DNA of 64,000 nt. It comes from Buxus sempervirens. Its lineage: Eukaryota; Streptophyta; Magnoliopsida; Buxales; Buxaceae. The notes under the pieces were generated by a model, which saw nothing but the letters and a program-made list of their open reading frames with translations, had not been told where the DNA came from and searched no databases. The stretch lies in contig OX387191.1 in assembly GCA_947561395.2 (NCBI GenBank), forward strand, positions 260,501-324,500, given 5' to 3'. This document shows positions 45,486 through 57,335 of this stretch, one piece after another (position 1 is the first letter of the stretch; each line of letters starts with the position of its first letter). A program made the position numbers and the translations under genes.

Positions 45486-45670
45486 AATATACTAGGGGGT
45501 TGCACGTGCTACGCGGGTAAAAAACGTGGCCCACTTAGATTAACATCCAAGGTAGTTATTTTAGTAAGGGATTGTTTTGTTTGGGGAGGGTAATATTTGA
45601 AACAAAGAAAAGGAGGCCAGAATCTAAAGAGAATATTTCCCCTTTTTTGCTTTATTAATAGTATAGATAT
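45486..45670 (+). repeat. Interspersed repeat with conserved ends, copy 2
   Basis: It starts ATATACTAGGGGGTTGCACG and ends GCTTTATTAATAGTATAGAT, sharing both end sequences with 25381-25668 but little of the middle. A further truncated start (ATACTAGGGGAATGTACG) occurs at about 45300. Confidence 0.45.
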
Positions 45671-45829
45671 TAATGCTCTAAAAGATTTGAACTTTTTTGC
45701 CCTTTGTTTTTTATTTTTTAAAAGTTTTTATTTAAGGCCTTTTGCCCTTTGGGGTTGTTCATTTAGAGTTTATATCCTCGGTCTCTAGAGGACAAGTGAT
45801 GTACATCCTGATCAAGCCAAATTGTATGC

Positions 45830-46005
45830 TAACACATTCGAGAGCGTTTCGTTGGAGCCACTTAGTGGAACCAGTGTGGAACGCATGGGGGTGGATGCCC
45901 ATGTCAACAAGGACCCCACACATCCATACTCCATCCTAACCGTGAAATCGCTGGCTCTATGGAGTGGCTCTAGACGAAATGTATTCAACACATTCTGAGC
46001 CAATA
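45830..46005. mobile_element. Small MITE-like inverted-repeat element
   Basis: The left text CATTCGAGAGCGTTTCGTTG followed by GAGCCAC is mirrored near the right end by GTGGCTCTAGACGAAATG. The imperfect inverted repeats are about 27 bp and the interior is short and non-coding. A similar word pair (GTTTCACGCTGGAACCAC / GGCTCCAGATGAAAC) forms a small hairpin at about 31787-31824 near the ARP8 start. Confidence 0.4.
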
Positions 46006-46523
46006 ATTGAGTAGAAATTTTTTTTTTGGGGTAATGAATAATTGAGTAGACCTATATTCATGTTCATGTTCAAGTAAACAATATTAGTTAACCTACTTGA
46101 TTTATACAAGAATATAAAGAGAAGTGGCTCAACATAATAACCTTTTTCTCCCAAATAAGTTACGCGAACACCGTGTCCATGCGTGCAAGAGAACTGCTAG
46201 ACAAAAATCCTAAGTGTAGTATGCGCGTGGATCAACTAGTTTTTATGTACGAAAGCGTACAAATACGCCTTGCGTACTTTCTTTCGAAATCCTTGCTTAA
46301 TTATGGCTTGGGATGCACACGATAATTCTTAATAAGTACGCAAGGCGTATTTGAATTTGAATTCGATTCCATTTGAAGGGAAACGAAGGTTTGCTTGCGG
46401 TGGCATGCTTTACTTCTTTCTTTTTTGACATTGTAACGGTAATATACTTTTCGATCGTGTAACTACGGACAAATTAGAAAGTGCAGAGGGAAAAAAAAGG
46501 GTTGAGAAACGAAACCACACCAC

Positions 46524-46697
46524 CTCGATTTTCTGCCTTTCCTTCTCGGCTTCAGATCTCTTGGCCAGATTTGCAGCCATTCGAAACCTCCTCAGCGGAT
46601 TCCTCACGATCGAGACCGCAGATCTCCATTTCCTCAGAGCTTCTTCAGATGGATTCTTCTGCTCAACCTCAAAGTTCTCTCTCAAATGCTTCTCCAT
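46524..46697 (-). pseudogene. Orphan first exon of an autoinhibited Ca2+-ATPase (ACA)
   Basis: A 58-codon open exon starts MEKHLRENFEVEQKNPSEEA and continues WRSAVSIVRNPLRRFRMA, then ANLAKRSEAEKERQKIE. This is the N-terminal autoinhibitory, calmodulin-binding region of plant P2B-type Ca2+ pumps. It ends at a possible GT donor at the usual exon 1 boundary. The remaining roughly 950 residues of the pump are not found downstream on this strand, where the next 2.2 kb are TE debris and then ARP8. The exon is intact but the gene is absent, so this is a gene fragment. A real gene with a very long first intron crossing ARP8 is possible but unlikely. Confidence 0.7.
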
Positions 46698-46819
46698 TCG
46701 GAAGATCCGACGGCGAGGCTTCCTTCTGCTTCTTCTTTTCCTTCGTTCTTCTCTGCAAGCGAGAAAACAAAGACGGAACAGCCGTTGCGTTTTTCTAGAA
46801 ATCTTTCCGTATCGTTATG

Positions 46820-47570
46820 CGGATTTCTTCAAGCCAATAATGGCGGGAACAACTCCATACCTTAGCGCGTTCGGCATGACCGTCTGTATAATCTTAATCG
46901 CTCCGGGGGTAGTACGCTCCGACACGAGGCCGCCGTCTTCAAATCATCCGTCGTATTCAGCCCGAGTGGATCATGCTTGATCAGATCCCCTTCTCCACCT
47001 TCTCGAACTTTCTTTCTCTGTTCAAGAACCTGAGGATCTGCTCACCTGCGGTGCTCTCGAGTGCTATGATCGTTCTTACGAGCGTGTGTAAACCCGAAAA
47101 CCGAGAAACGACTGGGAAAGTTTTGAGAATCGAAACTTGTTCAAGGTCACAACTACCGATGTCCTGTCATTCGTCGCCTCGCCATTTTTGTCACTGATGC
47201 GATCCTTTCTCCCGTGATGAGGTTGGGATATGTTTCTAGGGTTTATCCTCCGGATCACTTTAACCATGTTATCTTGGTTGTTGTGGGTTGTAAACCGAGA
47301 GAATTTGCTACACAGATCAGTCTGAGCACCTCAAATATGTGGGGCATTGTGAAGTCTATTGTTGATCTGTGCATTAAATTGAACGAGGGAAAATATGGGA
47401 TTCCTGCTGATGCGTTTGGGAAACCTTTGCCAGAGGAGGAACAAGTGCAAGTGTGCAACAGCCTGCAGAGGATGACACAAATGGTGAGGAGGCTATTCAA
47501 TCTGCCAATAATGGAGAGGACAAGGAGATAAGTGCTGAGGTTTGATGGGTAAAGAGTTTTTTTTATGTTA
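46820..47570 (+). pseudogene. Unrecognised decayed coding-like sequence
   Basis: GC-richer DNA on the plus strand reads like protein in alternating frames. Examples are MLDQIPFSTFSNFLSLFKNL at 46973, then MWGIVKSIVDLCIKLNEGKY and PADAFGKPLPEEEQVQ at about 47338-47455, and finally SANNGEDKEISAEV, which ends at TGA near 47545 in another frame. No intron signals are needed between these pieces. That suggests a processed copy with frameshifts, or a captured gene piece. I do not recognise the family. It lies head-to-head with the orphan Ca2+-ATPase exon. Confidence 0.4.
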
Positions 47571-47574
47571 GCCA

Positions 47575-49480
47575 GCTCTTTCTTATTTTTTATTTTACCT
47601 AGCAAAGTAGTAATGCAGTGTTAAGCCAGTAGCATTAGCAAGCAGTAATGTAGTTTTTAACCGTTGCATGCTCTATTTATTCTGCCCCTTGATTGTTTGT
47701 TTTGCATATGGTTCAGCCGATATCTAATCGGTGCTTTACGGTGTTCTTGATTATTGTTTCATGTGTCAGACTTAACAATTAGAACTACTTCAGTTAATTA
47801 ATTTGGTATGGTCGGAATTGTGCTGTTTCTGAAGATGACCTCCAAATTTTGTGGAATGGTGTTTATGTATACAATATTTTATTTATGAGAGGCATACAAT
47901 TTTATGGTGGTGGCTAGCTTTATTGTTGGTACACTAATTTCCTATTATGGATGTATTGTTTGGCTTGATTTTGTTAACAAAATTTTTTGAATTCCTAAAA
48001 AGGAAATTAACCACTAGGAGCCATGTGAACTTGCTTTTGAACTTTTTGTCAATGTAATTCAGATTTAGAGCTCACATGGGTTTTATAATTGAGTTCGTAG
48101 AAGGACCCTTAGTCCACTCTATATCAAAAGTCAAGGATGCTACATTCTTTACAAAATTCTTTGTTTCTATTATCTCAATGATTTTTCATGTTTGAGCTTG
48201 TTCATGGGTTTTATAACTTTTGAAATTTTCACCTTTTTGAGGATAGTGTAGATGTTTATGATTATTAAATATAAAATAAGAGCAGTTTGCATTTTCAACT
48301 TTTTGAGCTAAAGTCTGCAGTATATTCCACTTGATTTGAAATGGATTTTTATGTTCACCTCCTGAAAGTCTATAATAATAATGTAGGATCTATCACATGC
48401 ACTAAGCTAGGTAGGAAATGGTATGGGTAGAAAAAGATGATCATATTTGGTCTAGAATGGAAACTGAGAAGCAATAAGGGAACAATCCGTTTAGAACCCA
48501 TGTAAGGACACAAAATAAATCATGCCTTTAGCAGTTACTACACTTGTTCAATCTTTTTGGAATAAAAGTGGTGAAAATAAAGTCTATAATGGAGTGTTGG
48601 GGTGTAATACTTGAAGGTGGCTTTTTCTCTAATGGACAACTATGGTTTGTAGAAATCTGATGTGTGCTTTGAATTATAAGATACGCTGTTGTTGGTTAGA
48701 AAAGATTTCTACCTCTACACATTTTTAAGGCATTCAAAGTTCGAATATTTGATTGGATTTGAAATATTAACAAAGAAGTTCTTATGGAGATAATGATGGC
48801 TGTTTTTACCAGGCTTGTTTCGGAGTATAGGTTCAGAGGCGATTTTTCATCTTATGCTTGATCAAGGAGAAAAATGGTTTACAAATTTGATCCATTTAGT
48901 TCTCTGTACTTAATCTAAATTTTTATCATGGAATTTGGCAAAGCTTATAACAAATTTTCATTCATTATATGACAACATGTCATGAGGCTTAAATTGGGTG
49001 AGAAAGGTTAGTTTGATCTTTCCTAAATCTATTAAGAGATGGAAAACCAAGTAAGATTTTAGATGTGCTGTACTTGATTTCTAATTGACCAAGAGTCTGC
49101 GTGTTGGAGCTGCAAGTGTTGGAGCAGAGTTTGTGTGTTGGAGAAGAGCGCTCAGTTGCTGTTCATCCACATGAAAAGCTTGAGTTTGTCGGAGCTGCAA
49201 GTGTTTGCTACTGAGTGATTTCCGGTGAATCAGTGTCTCTTCGTCGTGAGGAGCCTGCCTCTGGTCTCCTTTGAGTCCGACAGCGTAGGATGGCTGCTTC
49301 GGTTGTTTTCAAAAATATAAAAAAAAGAAAAAAAATTTGCATGGGTCGTGCACAGTGCATGTGCGTGACCCTTGAAAAGGGAGAGCTCATCAATGACCCC
49401 TTCATTTTCAAAAAAAAAAGGGAGGATAATTAAAAAAAAATTGAAAAAACGATGATGGAAACGTGGGTTTATCTAGTTAC
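47575..49480. other. Intergenic DNA left of the retrotransposon
   Basis: No gene or domain is recognised. Locally repeated words (GTTGGAGCTGCAAGTGTTGG-like) occur at about 49100-49210. The left LTR boundary of the following element may lie here but was not resolved. Confidence 0.4.
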
Positions 49481-50039
49481 AACCTCTTTGAGTGGGGTAG
49501 TTTTATAACTACCCTACGTCCAATGATCTTTAAAAGGAGGGTGTTGGAGGAAAAAAGGGGGGTCAGAAGACTGGAGTTTAGAAGATCAGGGAGAAGAGCA
49601 GAGAAACAAGATCGGAGGGATTTTAGGAGATAAAGGTGTGAAAGGATTCCAGGAGATAAAGGAGGTAAGATATGTTTTGACCTATTCTTTGAATTTTCTC
49701 TAAATACTAACGTTTGGGTTCTAAAGAAAAAGGGCAAAAGGGAATGAGATAAGGATTGGATGATATATCTGATCTTTATCTGCAGATCCAGATGTGGGAG
49801 AATGACAAGGCAAGAAAAAAAATGGAAGATGCAAGAAGAAAAAGAATAATCCGTTTTGTTCAACCCCCATTGCTTGAAGTATATTTAAGACACTTTAGTA
49901 GCGCTCGGGCGCAATTTCCCAACGTGTTCGTCCGCTTGGGAGCGTCTGAGGCGCCATGATAGTGTTTAGCAACATTTCAGGCGAACATAGTGATTTTCTG
50001 GCAAAAATATGGACTATACAGGTGTTTTTCTGAAGCAAA

Positions 50040-50620
50040 CAAGCCAATAGGGACGATAAAGGACGTTCTGGGCCGCGGGTACGGGCCAGTCTAGCACATT
50101 TGGGCTGCGCACAGGCGCTGGCCCAGTGCATTTGGGCGTGCCCGCATGTCTTTATGTCCGACCTAGCGTTCCGGTCCATCCTCAGAAGAAAAAACGTGCA
50201 ATAGGCGCTATGGGCAGCGCGCACGCTCGAGCCCAATGCTAATGGGCCGTGCGTGGATGAAAATCCCAGCGCGCCTGGGTTTGACCCGCGCGTTGGCCCC
50301 TCCAACCCGGTATTCGGCCTAATTGCAAAAAAAAAAAAGGGCCCAGTCGCTGTGGGCCGCGCGAGCCCAGCATTAATGGGTCGTGCGTGCGCGGAAGCTC
50401 AACACGCCTGGGCTACCCGCGCGCCCCGCGTCCCATGCTTGGCTCGTAAAAAAAAAAATAAAGAACAAAAATGGGCGCTGGGCCCTGAAATTATGCCCGC
50501 ACGCCCCTTAGACTTGCACACGGGCCAAGCAAGTCCATATGCGGCCCGCGCGCATGCCCATTGGCATGGGTCCATATCCGACCCATAAACCCGGTCCGCC
50601 CTGCCCCATTTGACCTAGAA
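50040..50620. repeat. GC-rich repeat block in 5' leader/LTR of Tat element
   Basis: This is a sharp GC island with repeated words built on GGGCCGCGCG, GCCCAGCATTAATGGG and GTGCGTGCGCGG, in roughly 100-130 bp diverged units. Runs of A interrupt it. No protein domain is seen. Confidence 0.6.
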
Positions 50621-50799
50621 ACCTTTATTTTTGGGGGTTGAGCCATTTTCAAGCCCTTGAAAAATCCAGAAAAATTCATAAAAATCCCTGAAACCTTCTA
50701 GAGCCCAAATCCACCTAAATTGCAACCAAAGCATTGGTAGAAAATCAAATACCCCTCTTTCCTTCATTAAAAGTGGTTCAAAGTGTCCTAAATTGGACC

Positions 50800-51310
50800 G
50801 ATCTCTTTTGCAATTGAACTAAACCTTTTCCAAACTAAACTATAGTCCTCCAGTTTGAACCAAGCCCCTCTACATCAAATCAAATTATTCCAAGTCAAAC
50901 CCAAATATCCCAAATTGAACCAAATGAGTTCCAATTGAACCAAAAGTCTTTCAAAATGAACCAAAGTCCCCCATGTTAAACCAAATCATTTGAAATTGGA
51001 CCGGAATCGTCTTAAAACTAAATTAGACCGGAATCGTCCTAAAACTAAAATTGTATAAGTCATAGCATTAAGCCAAACCAGGCCTGTGTAAACCAAACAA
51101 CTAAAACCGGTCCAAACCGGTTCCCATACAACCTATACTTCAAAAGAAACCAAAGTTAAACCATTTCTTCTATGGTTCAAATTTCCAAATCAAACAAAAC
51201 TAAACCAGATCTTTGTGGTTTAAACAATTGAAATCAAATCAAACTGTTTCCTTTATGGTTCAAACCAAACCTAAACCGGATCCTTGTGACCCAAACCAAA
51301 TTCAAATTCA
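50800..51310. repeat. Degenerate AATTGAACCAAA-type short repeats
   Basis: Many diverged copies of a 20-25 bp unit around AATTGAACCAAA recur with variable spacing. An exact local pair GACCGGAATCGTC occurs at about 50999 and 51027. This block ends just before the first gag-like frame. Confidence 0.6.
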
Positions 51311-51401
51311 AAACTCATATTTGAATTATGATATGGCTTGATCCTAAATACTTGGGTACGTAGGCAGCCCGAACGTTGGGTTCAGCCACAACGTTCGGGT
51401 C

Positions 51402-54400
51402 ATGGCTAAAGACCAGGACGAGCCGAAGAACAAGAAGGCATCGAAGAAACAAATGGACCTTCAGGTCGTGGCTATGATTAATGCTGTTAAGAAATACGGA
51501 CCGGTCCCAAAGACCAAGAAGTCCAAAAGCAGGAAGGCAAGCCGCAAGACCAAGGCACCAAGCCTGACAGTTCCCATCACTAAGGCTACGAGCACCAAGG
51601 ATGCACCAAAGGCAGAAAGCCCTAAGGTGCCCACTATGCCTTGTGCCAGGGTCATTATGCCGACCCAGATTATGATTGGGACTGTCCCAATTAACATGGT
51701 GATCATTCCAGTTGTTCCAGTCACCATAACGTTGTCCATGATGATGACAATTAAGGAGATTGAAGAAAGGTCTCCTCCAGCTATCGGCAGAAAGCTCAGG
51801 GAGCCAAGGGAACAAATCCCTTCCCCACAAATAGAGAATTTTAACTCCCACAGCAGAAGGGAGTGTTTCAACAACTCCATACCGTCCTAGGGTACTCCAA
51901 CTGGGACCATCCCCCAAGGATTCTACAAGTCATGGTTCCACCATAAAAATCAGCAGTTTGCCGGCCATCCCAAAGAAGAAGAGGACGCAAACAACAAGGC
52001 GTCCAACAGATAAGCTATCCATGGGAGCATCTTTGCCTCCGCTAACTGCATTTGCCGCTGAAGAAGCTAACAAGGCCAAGGCGGATCATGAAGCAAAGAA
52101 ATGGGCCTTTGTGTTTGGTTTTGTATTCGCAAAGGAAGTAGGGATACCATGCGGTGTCAAACCAAGCCCTATACCTCACAAACCAAAAAACTATACATGC
52201 CCTATTACACGGTCTAAAGCAAAGCTGCTGTTGTCAGACCATTCTGATTCCTCAAGCAGTGGATCATGTTCTGAGGAGAGCCTGTTAGAGTCAACAATGA
52301 GCTCTTCTGTGAATCTACTTTATGGGGGCTTCAGAATCAATCTTCCAAGAAGAGGAATTTCTGGAGGGTTTATCACCGGAATTCCGAAGTGAATTGAACA
52401 TGAGCTCTTCTTAAGATGGTGAACCTAAAACCATGTCAGTGATGGTAGCAGGCACATCCAACATTGAAGAGCAATTGCAGGAACTCCAAAGAAATATGGC
52501 TGAGAAAGATGCAGAAATTGCATCCCTCACAGCTCAATTAGCAGCACAAGCCAGTTGTTCAAATCAAAGGCCAGCATAGCAAGAAGCCTCGACATCGGCA
52601 GCTCCTCCACCCCAAGTGGATATTAAAACCCTGATTGCTGAAGGAATCAAGGAATTTCAAGCTTCCATGTCGCTACCTGTGCTTGGCTACAGAAAGCTAT
52701 ACCCTGCACACTATGACATAGTGCCATTCCCGCATGGGTATTAGAAACCTATTTTTGAAAAGTTTGATGGGATAAATGGCTCTCCTCAATAGCACTTAGC
52801 CCACTTCTATTCTGCATGTGGGGAATCGGCACTAACAGATGTCTTGTTGATAAGGCAATTTGTGCAATCGCTGAAAGGAGCCGCTTTCACATGATACGCT
52901 CAGTTACCTCCCGGCTCCATACTCACATGGGATGATATGAAGAGAGCTTTCTTAGCTCAATTTGTTAGCGCGAAAAAGAATATTTCTATTATTGACCTTG
53001 CAGATGCAAAGCAGAAGGTCAATGAGGGCGTTAATGATTTCATAATCAGATGGCAAAATCTTAATCTCCGATGCCCTGAAAAGCTAACAGAACAATCTGA
53101 TGTCCAAATGTGTGCTAATAATCTGCTGCCAGAAATTGCCATATTTGTGGGGACCGCTGAGCCACAGTCGTTTGATGCACTCGTGTCAAAAGTAAGTAAC
53201 GTCAAACGGCAAATGGCTCGTCAGAAGTCAACAATCACCAAGAAGTCTCCCACTGTTGCAACGGGTGGCAATATAGAAACAAGAAAGGAAACAAAGAAGG
53301 AGACCATGCCTACTTTCGTAAAAACCAACAAACAGAAGGAAAATGGAATCGGAAGTGGAAATGGGAAACCGAGGAATCCTCCTAAAACTTTAAAAGAAAG
53401 AAGAGAAAAGAAATACTACTTCGATGATGATGATGTGGAATCAATATTTGAGGATCTGCTTCAAGAAAAAGTCATAAAGCTCCCTGAGCCCAAGAGACCT
53501 GCAGATGTTGATAAGACCACTGATCCCAAGTATTGTCGATATCATCGCATGGTCAGTCATACTATTAGCAATTGCTTTGTCCTTAATGACATAATCCAAA
53601 GTATGATTGACAAAGGGGAGATTGAAATTTCAGGGCCTCCTAAAAAGGAACCTATTGCAGCATCAAATAATGTTTCTTTAGTTGGTGAGCCAATACAGAC
53701 TGCCTCACTGCCACCAGCGGCCATTCCAGTAGAATTCAAAACGGATGATGACTCAACTATCGTCTATGCTTATCCGGACATGCCACGTTGTGGTAATCCC
53801 AATATTCCCACGCTTTATGAGCTCATGACTGAACCAAATTTGGAGTATTGGGATGAATTTTTAGTCACAGAAGATGAAGTGGGGGATGGTTGGCAAACCT
53901 ATAGAAGCAAAAGAACACAAAGCCAAGCTGCACTTGATTATCAACCAGGGGATTCCTTGGAAATGACTTCACGTGGCCGCAGATGGTTTGGAAAGAGAAA
54001 GAAGGCTTCCAAGAAGAAGAAGAAGAAGTCCCAAAAGAAAGTACCAGTCCTGCTAGAGGACGAGTACGGACAGCCTGAAAGAACACCGTTCACTTTGAAA
54101 GACTATGTTGAGCTTGATTTGTCAGAAGACGACTTGCTCGAGGAAGAAGTTATGCCATATTGCATGGCCTCTTTTGAAGGGAATGAGGAGGTCGAATCAA
54201 ACCAAGAAGTGGATGAAATAACACTTCGTTTTGGACGGCGCGTGGGGAACCCTGAATCAGAAAATAATGTTCCTAATAACGGGGCAGCAGAAAAAGCTTT
54301 AAAAAGCAACCCCAAGGCTAAAGTTGAGGAAAATCCTAAAATTGATCGTTGGGTCAAATATGATGTGGTAGCGCATCTCAAGCGCATCGCAGCACTTTTA

Positions 54401-54662
54401 AGTGTCTATGATGCTTTGCTGCTATCTAAGGATCTTAGTAAAGCACTAGTTGAAGCTTTGTCAAGCCTTGACCTTTACAAAGAAGAAATCAATCAAGTAG
54501 AGGTTCAATCAAAGTCATCAAATTTGTGTGCCTCGTGCATGGCATGCATTACCTTCACAGATGAAGACTTGCAACTTGGGTCAGGAAACCACAACAGACC
54601 TCTTTATGTCAAGGGGTTTATTGGTGAGGCTTACCTAAACCGAATCCTACTGGATTGTGGCT
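51402..54662 (+). pseudogene. gag of Tat-type retrotransposon, broken
   Basis: The 5' part (51402-52330) is Lys-rich text that changes frame twice. From about 52330 one frame carries the retrotransposon gag domain (around 52740-53000: FEKFDGINGSP, LIRQFVQSLKGAAFT, WDDMKRAFLAQF). A coiled Gln-rich stretch (EEQLQELQRNMAEKDAEIA) precedes it. A Cys/His segment CRYHRMVSHTISNC follows at about 53535, in the position of the family's nucleic-acid binding region. In-frame stops fall at 52412, 52577, 52742, 52790 and 52892. The frame is then open from 52937 to 54706. It would form the particle core in an active element; this one cannot make a full product. Confidence 0.75.
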
Positions 54663-55310
54663 GTAAATATACTTCCCTCAAGAGCCCTCAAAGTCATGGG
54701 AATTAATCACAAGCAATTGTCACCATCCATGATGACAATTCAAGGGTTCAATCAAATGGGACAAAAAGTATGCGGTACGATTGCCCTTAAAGTGGAAATT
54801 GGAGAGTTATATTTCGATGCCCTCTTTCATGTGATTGATGCTGACACATCATATAATGTCCTGTTTGGACGCCCATGGCTCCACACATATGGGGTGATCC
54901 CTTCAATACTCCACCAATGCTTTAAGTTCAATAAAGACAGGGAAGTGATAAGAATTCGTGGAGATCCAGATCCTTTTCAAGGGGAAGAAGTGAATTATGC
55001 AGATGCTAAATTCTACAAAGAAACCAAGCTTGCCTCTTTTCCTTCCGAAAGTTTAAAAAATGCAGAACATGGAGGCAAAGAAAAGAGGAGCACCGCATTT
55101 ACAACACATACAGCACCTTGGATCAGGGTGAACATCTCTCAAGAAGATCAAAGTCCTAAGAAAGAGGATGTAAGCACCGCCCCAAACCCTAAAAAGACTT
55201 TCAAGTATGTGCCTAAAAGTCTTAAGGCAACCGGGCCAAAAGGCATTGGTATTAATAAAAGATACGATGACGGAGCTAACAATAAGCTACACTTTTCCTC
55301 TTCGTAAGGT
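54600..55310 (+). pseudogene. Retropepsin-type protease region, frameshifted at active site
   Basis: The gag frame runs into ILLDCGCK, where the retropepsin Asp-x-Gly core is expected, and then loses register. The downstream part continues in another frame from 54657 as ILPSRALKVMGINHK and later ADTSYNVLFGRPWLHTYGV, the conserved second half of the protease. So a small deletion lies within a few codons of the catalytic Asp, at about 54657-54665. The frame shifts again near 55290 before the RT. This would cleave the polyprotein in an active element. Confidence 0.7.
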
Positions 55311-57310
55311 GAACCAATCCATCCCTCGGTCTGAGATGGCTGTTACTACACCATTCAACAACAATGAGAGAATGAATAGAAAGGTGGCTTTCAAAAGCAA
55401 ACCAACTTTTCATGGAAGGTATAAGAAAAATGTGATATACAAGAAAAATAAGAATCAAGGTTTACAAGAACCTTCAAAGGCTGAGTCATCTTCTTCAAAT
55501 CAAGTCCTTACAGACCGAGAAAAGGCCATCTTCGAGGATGATAAATATGAAGAAATAGTTGTTGAGAAAAAGCCTCGTCTATCAGTCTTCCAACGCCTTG
55601 GAAACTTGCCAAATTCCAAGTCCAATAAAAGGCGAAGGAAGGCTACAAAGAAAGGAGAACAATGCATGGTCAATTTTAAAAGGCCAAAGGATGACCCTAA
55701 TAATCAAAATCTAGAAATGATTGTGCAGGCCAACTATATCTATGTTGATGAATGTGAAACGGAGGAAATTGAACAAGATATTGACTCTCCAGATTTCCTG
55801 CAAGAAGTGCGGTCTGCACCTGCTGAAATTGAAAATGGTGGTCAAGCAACAGTTGACGACCTCCGAGAGATAAATCTCAGCACATTGGATGACCCAAAGC
55901 CAATCTATGTCAGCAATTTATTAACCATGGAAGAATTTGAAAATTATGAAGCACTACTCCAAGAATATCGTGATGTTTTTGCTTGGGGATATCAAGACAT
56001 GCCGGGTTTGGACCCTAAAATAGCAGTCCACAAACTGGCAATATCCGACCAAAACCGGCCTGTCAGACAAGCTCAACGTCGCTTTAGATTGGAGTTGGTG
56101 ACCCAGATTGAAGCCGAAGTTGATAAATTGATAAATGTGAGTTTTATCCGTGAGGTCAAATACCAGATATGGCTTGCAAATATTGTTCCAGTCAAAAAGA
56201 AAAATGGATAAATCCGCATTTGCATAGATTTCAAAGACCTAAATGAGGCGTGTCTTAAATATGAGTTTCCTCTGCCAATCACAGAACTATTAGTAGATGC
56301 AACCACTGGCTTTGGCGCCTTGTCCTTTATGGACAGATTTTCGGGTTACAACCAAATCAAGATGGCATCCAAAGATGAAGAACTGACAGCTTTTCGCACT
56401 CCTAAGGGGATATATTGTTACACTGTAATGCCCTTTGGATTAAAAAATGCGGGAACTATATATCAAAGGGCGATGACGGTCATTTTTGATGACATGCTGC
56501 ATAATATTGTGGAATGCTACGTAGATGACTTAGTTGTTAAAACAAGGGAAAGAGGAGACATCTTGACGACTTATAAAGAGTCTTTGATAGACTAAGAAAA
56601 TATCAGTTAAAGATGAATCCCCTGAAATGTGCATTCGGGGTAACCTCAGGAAAATTCCTTGGCTTTGTCATCCGGTATCGTGGCATTGAAATTGATCCCA
56701 CAAAAATCAAAACAATCATTGAGATGCCTCCTTCTTGAAATTTATGCGGGCTCCGAGGGCTACAAGGGAGACTTGCCTATATAAGGAGGTTTATCTCGAA
56801 TTTGTCTGGAAGATGTCAACCGTTTTCCAGATTAATGAAAAAGGATACACCTTTTGTGTGGGATTAGGCATGTCAAAATGCTTTTGAAAGCATCAAACAA
56901 TATTTGCTAAACTCGCCAGTATTAGCAGCACCCATCAAAGGAAAGTCGTTGATTCTCTACATCGCAGCTCTGGAAAATTCCTTGGGAGCTTTATTGGCTC
57001 AAAATAATGATGAGGGAAAGGAGAATGCTTTGTATTATCTAAGTCGAACATTAGTGGGAGCAGAATGAAATTATTCTCCTATTGAAAAAGTTTGTTTGGC
57101 TCCTATATTTGTTGTGCAGAAATTACGGCATTATCTTATGGCACATTCCGTAACCCTTATCTCAAGAGCCGAACCAGTTAAATACTTGATGTCTTGACCC
57201 ATGCTATTAGGAAGGTTAGCTAAGTGGTCCTTGCTTTTGTCAGAATTTGAAAACAAATATGTTCCTTAAAAAGCAATAAAGGGACAGGCAGTAGCAGACT
57301 TTTGAGCTGC
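55310..57310 (+). pseudogene. Reverse transcriptase and RNase H region, broken
   Basis: RT motifs are readable in order: VFAWGYQDMPGLDP, IVPVKKKNG, ICIDFKDLNEAC, FMDRFSGYNQIKMA, VMPFGLKNAGTIYQRAM and the catalytic box CYVDDLVVKT. The RT RNase H region follows with LLNSPVLAAPIKGKSLILYI and YYLSRTLVGAE. Stops fall at 56209, 56736, 56865, 57066, 57195, 57267 and 57303. One frame change lies near 56570, just after the YVDD box. Catalytic Asp residues of RT are intact, but translation is not possible. Confidence 0.8.
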
Positions 57311-57335
57311 AGACCCTACTCCTGACGAGTCTGAG

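Noticed and set aside
46410..46523. Continuation of the Ca2+-ATPase frame past position 46524
   Set aside because: After KIE the text no longer matches the pump family, and a GT donor lies exactly there, so it is read-through into intron or flank.
49920..49960. TGGCGCC on the minus strand as a tRNA primer-binding site
   Set aside because: Wrong strand for this element and no adjacent LTR end.
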